In this document: positions 6,786-11,235 of the stretch, piece by piece
How the letters are laid out: the number at the start of each line of letters is the position of its first letter
Position numbering within the stretch: the stretch's first letter is position 1
Assembly (NCBI GenBank): GCA_946535695.1
Contig: CAMNDS010000016.1
Location: 1-11,235, forward strand
DNA: 11,235 nucleotides
Origin: an uncultured Clostridia bacterium
GTDB taxonomy: Bacteria > Bacillota > Clostridia > Oscillospirales > Acutalibacteraceae
Direction: 5' to 3'
Notes under the pieces: model-generated
Told to the model about the DNA's origin: nothing
The model's database searches: none
The model's input: the letters and a program-made list of their open reading frames with translations, nothing else
Made by a program: the position numbers and the translations under genes

Positions 6786-7109
6786 TTAATCTTTATTTAA
6801 TGTTTTTACTAGTTCTTTATTTGTTTGTTTATATTGATTATTAGTCTCTTTAAGAAGATTATTTTCTTTTTCCATATGACTGATTTTTTGATCTCGTATT
6901 TTTATCTCAGTCATTAAACTATCAATATTTTTTATCAATAACTGATGTTCGTTGTATATTGAATCCAGTCGTAATGTCGAAGTATTTTTATAAAACCGCA
7001 TTTGTCTATCCTTCTGACAACTTTGACAACTCTTGAATCCTAATAATATTAATAATATAACGAAAATCCAGATTTTATATTTATTAAATAATTTTTTTAA
7101 CTTTACCAT
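6786..7109 (-). CDS. Single-pass membrane protein with a periplasm-type coiled coil (possible spanin-like)
   Basis: A 107-residue protein with a basic N-terminus (KLKKLFNKYK), one transmembrane helix at about 12-25, then a CQSCQ motif. A charged coiled coil from about 45 to 102 follows, with hydrophobic heptad positions (LRLDSIYNEHQLLIKNIDSL, ISHMEKENNLLKETN). Positive residues before the helix predict an N-in, C-out topology. This size and layout resemble inner-membrane spanins of the Rz type, but no outer-membrane lipoprotein partner (Rz1) is seen and no lysis genes lie nearby, so it may equally be a phage membrane protein of unknown role. Two cysteines just outside the membrane could form a disulfide-linked dimer. 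The ATG overlaps the sigma-factor stop by seven bases (ATGGTAA), so translation is probably coupled. Confidence 0.75.
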   Translation of the reverse strand: MVKLKKLFNKYKIWIFVILLILLGFKSCQSCQKDRQMRFYKNTSTLRLDSIYNEHQLLIKNIDSLMTEIKIRDQKISHMEKENNLLKETNNQYKQTNKELVKTLNKD

Positions 7110-8509
7110 GATATTTTATAATCTTTAGCTATTTGTGAAAGTTTACTCATTTCATCGATTATAGATACATCCGATGCTCTGTTAAAGTTTTTCGTCGGAT
7201 ATAAATAACTTAAGAAATAAATAATAATATTTTTATATTTCTTAAATGTATCGTCAATATATTCAAAACCTCTCTCTAAACATTCTATTAAATATTTCGC
7301 ATCTTCAATAGCAAATTTATCTAATGCACTATGTATAGAATTAATAAACAGTTGTTTATTATTCCATCTATTTAATTCTTCTAACATAATAAACATATCA
7401 TCCGCGATAAGTGCTTCGTATATTGCTTGTTTATCATCTAGATAAACCAAATCCTTCATTAATGATTCACAATATATTCTTCTTAATGCATCTGCAATAT
7501 GTCGTGTTTTGGAATCATTTAATATATACTTAAGCATCTTATTAAGAATTGAATTACGAATATTTCCTTCAGACATACCATAAGATTTTGCAATATCTTT
7601 TGATTTTTCCTTTTTGCCCCAAAATTCCTTTAATCCAAAAAAACGATAAAATATATTGCAATCCCGGGCCGAAAATTTATTTTCTAAAGCCTTAAATAGC
7701 ATATCCCAATATTCTTTTTCAGTTTTAGTAAAATCAATCCATTTTAAATCATCTTCAACGGCAAGAAAAGCTAAACGATCTGTATCTACTTCATCGTCAC
7801 CCAACTTTAAATTATCGATTGAAGTTGTATCTAGATTCGAACCTTCTTTTTTATATGCGTACCAATTAGTACCGGATAAAGTATGAGAATTACTATTTTC
7901 TTCATCTAATATAGTCTGCAATATGCGATACGAAGCGTATGTTTTAAATGATTGCTCACCAGCCTTTTCTCTATTATAATCTCGAATTGCTTTAGCCAAC
8001 CCTTCCATCCCGGCAGATATGAGTTCTGCTTTATCTAATCGACTTTTTCCTTCTCTCTGTGCGACTATTTTATATACAATAGGCGTATATAATTTTGCTA
8101 CTGCATTTCGACCCGATTCTGTTTCGAGGTCAATAATTAAATCTTCAACCGCTAGTTTACCAGCCATTACTTCTTCTCGTTCTTGTTTACTTTGAAATTG
8201 AGGAAGGAGTTTTATATTACGTTTTAAAGATTTCAATTGTTTTTGTAAATCTTCTAAATCGTTGTATTTTATATTTAATTCACTACTTATTGATTGCAAT
8301 TCGGAACGAGAAGCATCTTTAATCCGGATAAGAATGTCGCGCTCCATAAGATTAAGTTTATTTGTAAGATAAATAGTATCCTGGACGTTTTTCGGAAGTT
8401 GTTTTTTTACTTTATTCATGAAAGTATTTATTTCAGAAGATAGAAGGCTATATGAATCAAAGTTTTTTCTTTCCCTAGCTTCGGTAATTATTCGACTAAA
8501 AACTTGCAT
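7103..8509 (-). CDS. Divergent sigma-70-like transcription factor
   Basis: A 468-residue protein. After a helical N-terminus rich in coiled-coil character (20-115) comes sigma region 2 at about 138-206. There LYTPIVYKIVAQREG, the ELISAGMEGLAKAIRDYNREKAG core and FKTYASYRILQTI correspond to the RpoD pattern of core binding (2.2) and -10 recognition (2.3/2.4). A region-4-like helix-turn-helix lies at about 279-331 (ARDCNIFYRFFGLK, KSKDIAKSYGMSEGNIRNSI). A 130-residue helical extension at 340-468 is not part of standard sigma factors. It would direct host RNA polymerase to phage promoters. Residues 1-11 (MQVFSRIITEA) resemble the T4 capsid-targeting signal, including an IxE cleavage site followed by Ala. 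It is the first gene of the leftward block and diverges across a 38-bp gap from the next operon. The sigma identity is likely; the promoter class is unknown. Confidence 0.85.
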   Translation of the reverse strand: MQVFSRIITEARERKNFDSYSLLSSEINTFMNKVKKQLPKNVQDTIYLTNKLNLMERDILIRIKDASRSELQSISSELNIKYNDLEDLQKQLKSLKRNIKLLPQFQSKQEREEVMAGKLAVEDLIIDLETESGRNAVAKLYTPIVYKIVAQREGKSRLDKAELISAGMEGLAKAIRDYNREKAGEQSFKTYASYRILQTILDEENSNSHTLSGTNWYAYKKEGSNLDTTSIDNLKLGDDEVDTDRLAFLAVEDDLKWIDFTKTEKEYWDMLFKALENKFSARDCNIFYRFFGLKEFWGKKEKSKDIAKSYGMSEGNIRNSILNKMLKYILNDSKTRHIADALRRIYCESLMKDLVYLDDKQAIYEALIADDMFIMLEELNRWNNKQLFINSIHSALDKFAIEDAKYLIECLERGFEYIDDTFKKYKNIIIYFLSYLYPTKNFNRASDVSIIDEMSKLSQIAKDYKISW

Positions 8510-8547
8510 AGTATTATATATTTTATATCTAAATAATAATAAATAAA
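8510..8547. promoter_or_regulatory. 38-bp divergent intergenic region, likely paired promoters or leader overlap
   Basis: Only 38 bp separate the ATG of the leftward sigma gene (8509) from the ATG of the rightward membrane-protein gene (8548). All but three bases are A or T, and there is a near-palindrome TATATATTTTATATC at its left side. Both transcripts must start here or inside the opposing genes, so leaders must be extremely short or promoters must overlap coding sequence. I see no reliable sigma-70 pair; a TATAAT on the minus strand lies only 3 nt before the ATG. Confidence 0.45.
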
Positions 8548-9015
8548 ATGATAATATATAGGTTCATTAAATATCTTATTCTTTATATTCAATATACAAC
8601 TATATTAAATAAAATTTATAGGGATGAAAATTTTATACAAAAACTTTCTTCAAGCTTCGGTTCGGAATTTAAAAAAGATTGGGTCGGAAGGTTATATACG
8701 ATTTTTAATCCCAATCTAAAAAACGATCAATTTGATCCAAATAATCCAATTTATACATATAATGAGCAAGGTTTGAATACCGATGAGTTTGTTAAAAATT
8801 ACATCATGACTAAATTGAACGTGATTGATCATTATATTAATGTAATGAATTTATTTGAATTAGTAACATATAATATTAAAAAGTTAGATAATTACGATAA
8901 TTTTTTATTCATAATCGAACCGCTTCCGTGGAATAATTTTATCAAATATTTGAAACTATTGTTCATACCGATTATAATACTAATAATTATAGTAATGTTA
9001 ATAATTTTAATTTAA
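8548..9015 (+). CDS. C-terminally anchored membrane protein of unknown function (155 aa)
   Basis: I do not recognise the family. The N-terminus is hydrophobic and aromatic (about residues 2-20) and is followed by a soluble middle with many Asn, Asp and Tyr. The last 19-22 residues are an Ile-rich helix (LLFIPIIILIIIVMLIILI) that ends right at the stop codon. This is a tail-anchor layout, possibly with a second N-terminal amphipathic or membrane segment. The central segment FNPNLKNDQFDPNNPIYTYNEQG is polar and carries no catalytic motif I can see. It is the first rightward gene, 38 bp from the sigma start, and lies 15 nt before the acidic 197-residue gene, so the two are probably co-transcribed. 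Roles in lysis or in membrane tethering of a partner are possible but unsupported. Confidence 0.75.
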   Translation: MIIYRFIKYLILYIQYTTILNKIYRDENFIQKLSSSFGSEFKKDWVGRLYTIFNPNLKNDQFDPNNPIYTYNEQGLNTDEFVKNYIMTKLNVIDHYINVMNLFELVTYNIKKLDNYDNFLFIIEPLPWNNFIKYLKLLFIPIIILIIIVMLIILI

Positions 9016-9030
9016 AAATATAACGTATAT

Positions 9031-9624
9031 ATGACAAAAGAATTTTTAAATGAAAAAAACCTTCAAGAGGTGGCTGCTGCTTTTGATGAAGAGTTAGCTG
9101 AATATGTTAAACAAGTTAATTCTGTTAATGATGTAGAAAAACTTAAAAAGATGGAAGAAGAGGTGATAAAAGAGCAGGATGACGTTAACGTATATCTTAA
9201 AGATCTTAAATATGAACTTCCTAAAGAAGTTGCATTTGATGGAAATATATATTCTTTATCACAAATATCCGCTAAGATTATCTACTTTCTCAATAAAAAA
9301 GAAGTCGAATGGAAGTATACATATGGTCTTTATGAATTAGTTAAATTTTGGAAGACTAATAATCCGACGGAGATTACATATGGGGCATACGATTCGACAC
9401 TTAGATTATTAAATCAAGTATCATTTAGAGGGTTTATTGAATGGAAAGATATACTCGTCGTAAATGAATATATGAAGTATTCGCATGAAAGATATTCAAA
9501 AGACACTTCTTGGGTAATTTTCTGTAGTGAGAAACATAACGCAATTATGGACAGGATGAAACAACTAAATGATTTGGATAATGAAGTTGATGTGCCAGAA
9601 ATTAAAACATCTAGTTTAGATTAA
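9031..9624 (+). CDS. Acidic soluble hypothetical protein (197 aa)
   Basis: I do not recognise this protein. The first 65 residues are strongly helical and acidic with coiled-coil spacing (LQEVAAAFDEEL, VEKLKKMEEEVIKEQDDV). A compact alpha/beta or all-helical domain follows (residues 70-180) with many Tyr and Trp (VEWKYTYGLYELVKFW, FRGFIEWKDILVV, SHERYSKDTSWVIF). The tail ends DVPEIKTSSLD. No membrane segment or known catalytic motif is visible. It follows the membrane-protein gene by 15 nt and its stop is followed 28 nt later by an intrinsic terminator, so these two genes form a short operon. A soluble partner of the preceding membrane protein is plausible from context alone. Confidence 0.78.
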   Translation: MTKEFLNEKNLQEVAAAFDEELAEYVKQVNSVNDVEKLKKMEEEVIKEQDDVNVYLKDLKYELPKEVAFDGNIYSLSQISAKIIYFLNKKEVEWKYTYGLYELVKFWKTNNPTEITYGAYDSTLRLLNQVSFRGFIEWKDILVVNEYMKYSHERYSKDTSWVIFCSEKHNAIMDRMKQLNDLDNEVDVPEIKTSSLD

Positions 9625-9652
9625 TAAAAATTTCAGTGTTTGTTAATAAATT

Positions 9653-9678
9653 GAGAGTAGTAAAATACTCTCTTTTTT
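9653..9678 (+). terminator. Intrinsic terminator after the two-gene operon
   Basis: GAGAGTA (9653-9659) pairs perfectly with TACTCTC (9666-9672) around a 6-nt loop, and six T follow directly (9673-9678). This is the cleanest rho-independent terminator of the window, reading rightward, 28 nt after the stop at 9624. The next ATG (9693) comes only 14 nt after the T-run, so the downstream glycosyltransferase gene either depends on read-through or starts from a very short or leaderless transcript. Confidence 0.82.
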
Positions 9679-9692
9679 ATATATATTTATTC

Positions 9693-11198
9693 ATGTTAAA
9701 ACTAACAATCAATAATTATTTACCGAATGTATTGCATTTTCATGGTAAAAATATAAAAGAGCTTACTAGAACTTTTGATATTATTTATAACAATCAAGAA
9801 GTTGATTCGAATTACAATAAAGATGAATTGGCTATAGTATCTACGTGGACTGATGAAAAAAAATGTTATCTACTGCAGCAATGTCGTAGATTTAATATAC
9901 CTCTTATTAATTGCGTATCAGCAGATTATGACACGACGCAAGATTGGTATATGCCGAATAAAATACGTTTTTTTCTGAATACTCTTTATAATTTGAAACA
10001 GGACGTTGTTATGTTTCTTGATGGGTATGATGTATTATTAACACATTTAGACGACGTAGTAGAAAAGTTTAAAAATCAAAAATACCATATATTATTTGGG
10101 TCTTCTTGTAATAATTTTCCAGATATCAATATTGATGTTGTACAAAACCGCGTTTTGTTGGGCACATATCGCTTTTTTAATGCGGGATGTGTGATCGGAT
10201 ATAGAAAGGATCTAATTAAATTTTATGAAGAATCTTTACAATATATTGATAAATATAACGTATGGAATTCGGAACAACTAATTTTAAGATATGCTTTTAA
10301 AAATTACTCAAACGATAAAGAACAAACATTTGTATTTTTTGATTACGCTAGTCGAATTTTTCAGTCTATGGGCGTGATGAATAGCTGTTATGATAATAAT
10401 GCAAAAACCGTAGATATTAAAACTAGTTTCTGTCCTTATAATATAATAGTCACTGGTAGTGATGGTTTTATAGGTCAAGCTTTGGCGAAAAAATTGAAAA
10501 CGATGGGACATTTTGTATATTGTTTAGATCGCAAGTCTAACACCGAAGCTGATTCAATTAATGCAATTATAGATAATTTTAATATAGATATTGTTTTTCA
10601 TCTTGCAGCTCAGACATCTGTGTTCAATCAGAACAAAAAAGATATTATAAGAGATAATATAGATACATTTGTGAAAATTTCAGACGCCTGTAAAAATCAC
10701 GGCGTTAAACTCGTTTACGCTTCATCTTCGACCGCTAATATGAATAATATCACTTCACTTTATGGAATGAGTAAGATGTTTGATGAATTATATGCAAAAT
10801 TATATTTTCCTGAAGCAACGGGTGTTCGTTTACATAATATATATAGTGAAAATCCGAGAACTGGAACATTGATGTGGCATGCGTTAAACGATGATATAGT
10901 AAAGTTATATAATAACGGTCAAAATAAAAGGTGTTTTACTTATATCGACGATGCAGTAAATGGATTGATATACGCCGCTTTTTCAAAATTACCATTATAT
11001 AATTGTGTTAATCAGGAAGAAATAACGACGGAGCAATTTGTACAAAAAATTAATAATTATAAGAATATTAAATATCAGTTATGTCCTGAAAAAAGAAATT
11101 TAGATAACTCATATCAGCATGTCGATAATTCTATTCCGACGATACCAATAAAATATCAAAAAGTCGATGAGGTTATGAAAAAAATATTTTGTAATTAA
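9693..11198 (+). CDS. Fusion of a PLOD-like glycosyltransferase and an NAD-dependent sugar epimerase/dehydratase
   Basis: A 501-residue two-domain enzyme. Residues about 40-235 resemble the glycosyltransferase domain of procollagen lysyl hydroxylases (PLOD/LH3-type). The marks are AIVSTWTDEKKCYLLQQC, the donor/metal motif FLDGYDVLL (DGYD 110-113), FFNAGCVIGYRKDLIKFY and SEQLILRYAF. From about 248 a Rossmann domain of the extended SDR (epimerase/dehydratase) family begins: the NAD-binding GSDGFIG gives GxxGxxG at 255-261, HLAAQTS is the family HxAA loop, and SSST precedes the catalytic YGMSK (Tyr357, Lys361). Residues FTYIDDAVNGLIYAA complete the fold. The protein could make its nucleotide sugar and then transfer it. 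I prefer ATG 9693 over the upstream GTG 9636, because that extension would be translated through the terminator at 9653-9678 and encodes an unrelated hydrophobic stretch. Confidence 0.9.
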   Translation: MLKLTINNYLPNVLHFHGKNIKELTRTFDIIYNNQEVDSNYNKDELAIVSTWTDEKKCYLLQQCRRFNIPLINCVSADYDTTQDWYMPNKIRFFLNTLYNLKQDVVMFLDGYDVLLTHLDDVVEKFKNQKYHILFGSSCNNFPDINIDVVQNRVLLGTYRFFNAGCVIGYRKDLIKFYEESLQYIDKYNVWNSEQLILRYAFKNYSNDKEQTFVFFDYASRIFQSMGVMNSCYDNNAKTVDIKTSFCPYNIIVTGSDGFIGQALAKKLKTMGHFVYCLDRKSNTEADSINAIIDNFNIDIVFHLAAQTSVFNQNKKDIIRDNIDTFVKISDACKNHGVKLVYASSSTANMNNITSLYGMSKMFDELYAKLYFPEATGVRLHNIYSENPRTGTLMWHALNDDIVKLYNNGQNKRCFTYIDDAVNGLIYAAFSKLPLYNCVNQEEITTEQFVQKINNYKNIKYQLCPEKRNLDNSYQHVDNSIPTIPIKYQKVDEVMKKIFCN

Positions 11199-11235
11199 AT
11201 TGTTTACCTGTATATGATAATTATTTTTTAATTTT

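Noticed and set aside
8513..8518. TATAAT on the minus strand as a -10 box for the sigma gene
   Set aside because: It ends only 3 nt before the ATG, so the transcript would begin at or inside the start codon; in such A/T-rich DNA the hexamer is expected by chance.
9636..9692. Longer glycosyltransferase-epimerase frame beginning at GTG 9636
   Set aside because: The added 19 residues read through the intrinsic terminator 9653-9678, the start is GTG, and ATG 9693 gives a clean N-terminus.
11199..11235. Promoter or start of another gene at the right edge
   Set aside because: A TTGTTT and a TATGAT can be seen, but the spacing is far too short for a sigma-70 promoter and no open frame begins before the window ends.
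1..11235. CRISPR array, tRNA genes, insertion sequences
   Set aside because: No regularly spaced repeats, no cloverleaf-like segment and no transposase or terminal inverted repeat flanking a gene were found by reading both strands.
1..11235. Origin in a eukaryotic giant virus, suggested by PLOD-, GNPTAB- and B4GalT-like enzymes
   Set aside because: A bacterial-type sigma factor, overlapping operons and intrinsic terminators point to a bacterial host; the same enzyme families also occur in bacteria and phages.

Overview
The window looks like part of a large, very AT-rich tailed-phage genome, or a prophage or virus-derived contig. Three features point this way: tightly packed genes in long strand-coherent blocks, a divergent RpoD-like sigma factor, and a phage-sized SMC/Rad50-type (gp46-like) ATPase. 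The other clues are a partial Thr/Ser-rich gene that could be structural, small hypothetical genes, and start codons preceded by A/T-rich sequence rather than clear Shine-Dalgarno motifs. That last trait is common in Bacteroidota and their phages, so a Bacteroidota host is plausible but only inferred. All genes read in the standard code and every visible gene end uses TAA or TGA.

Layout. Positions 2-127 hold the 3' end of a rightward gene. A perfect 25-bp inverted repeat (150-174 / 197-221) separates it from a convergent leftward block. That block runs from 8509 down to 249 and falls into two parts. The upstream part (8509 to 5907) holds the sigma factor, a membrane-anchored coiled-coil protein, an 84-residue acidic protein and a cysteine-rich 204-residue protein. 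A strong hairpin at 5852-5888 follows. The downstream part (5842 to 249) holds a tandem Stealth sugar-phosphotransferase, a GT2-TupA fusion, a degenerate GT7-like glycosyltransferase and the gp46-like ATPase. A 38-bp divergent gap (8510-8547) starts a rightward block: a C-terminally anchored membrane protein, an acidic soluble protein, a textbook terminator, and a glycosyltransferase-epimerase fusion.

Main biological story. Four of the eleven complete genes, about half of the coding DNA, are carbohydrate-active. Their architectures are unusual: two complete Stealth modules in one chain, a GT2 glycosyltransferase fused to a TupA-like ATP-grasp domain, and a PLOD-like glycosyltransferase fused to a nucleotide-sugar epimerase/dehydratase. 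Together they could build a phosphate-linked glycan on the virion, on the host surface or on another target; the target is not shown by the sequence. A second theme is that the sigma factor and the 84-residue protein start with a motif resembling the T4 capsid-targeting/prohead-protease signal, so they may be packaged in the virion. A third is that both main sugar-transfer units sit immediately behind terminator-like hairpins.
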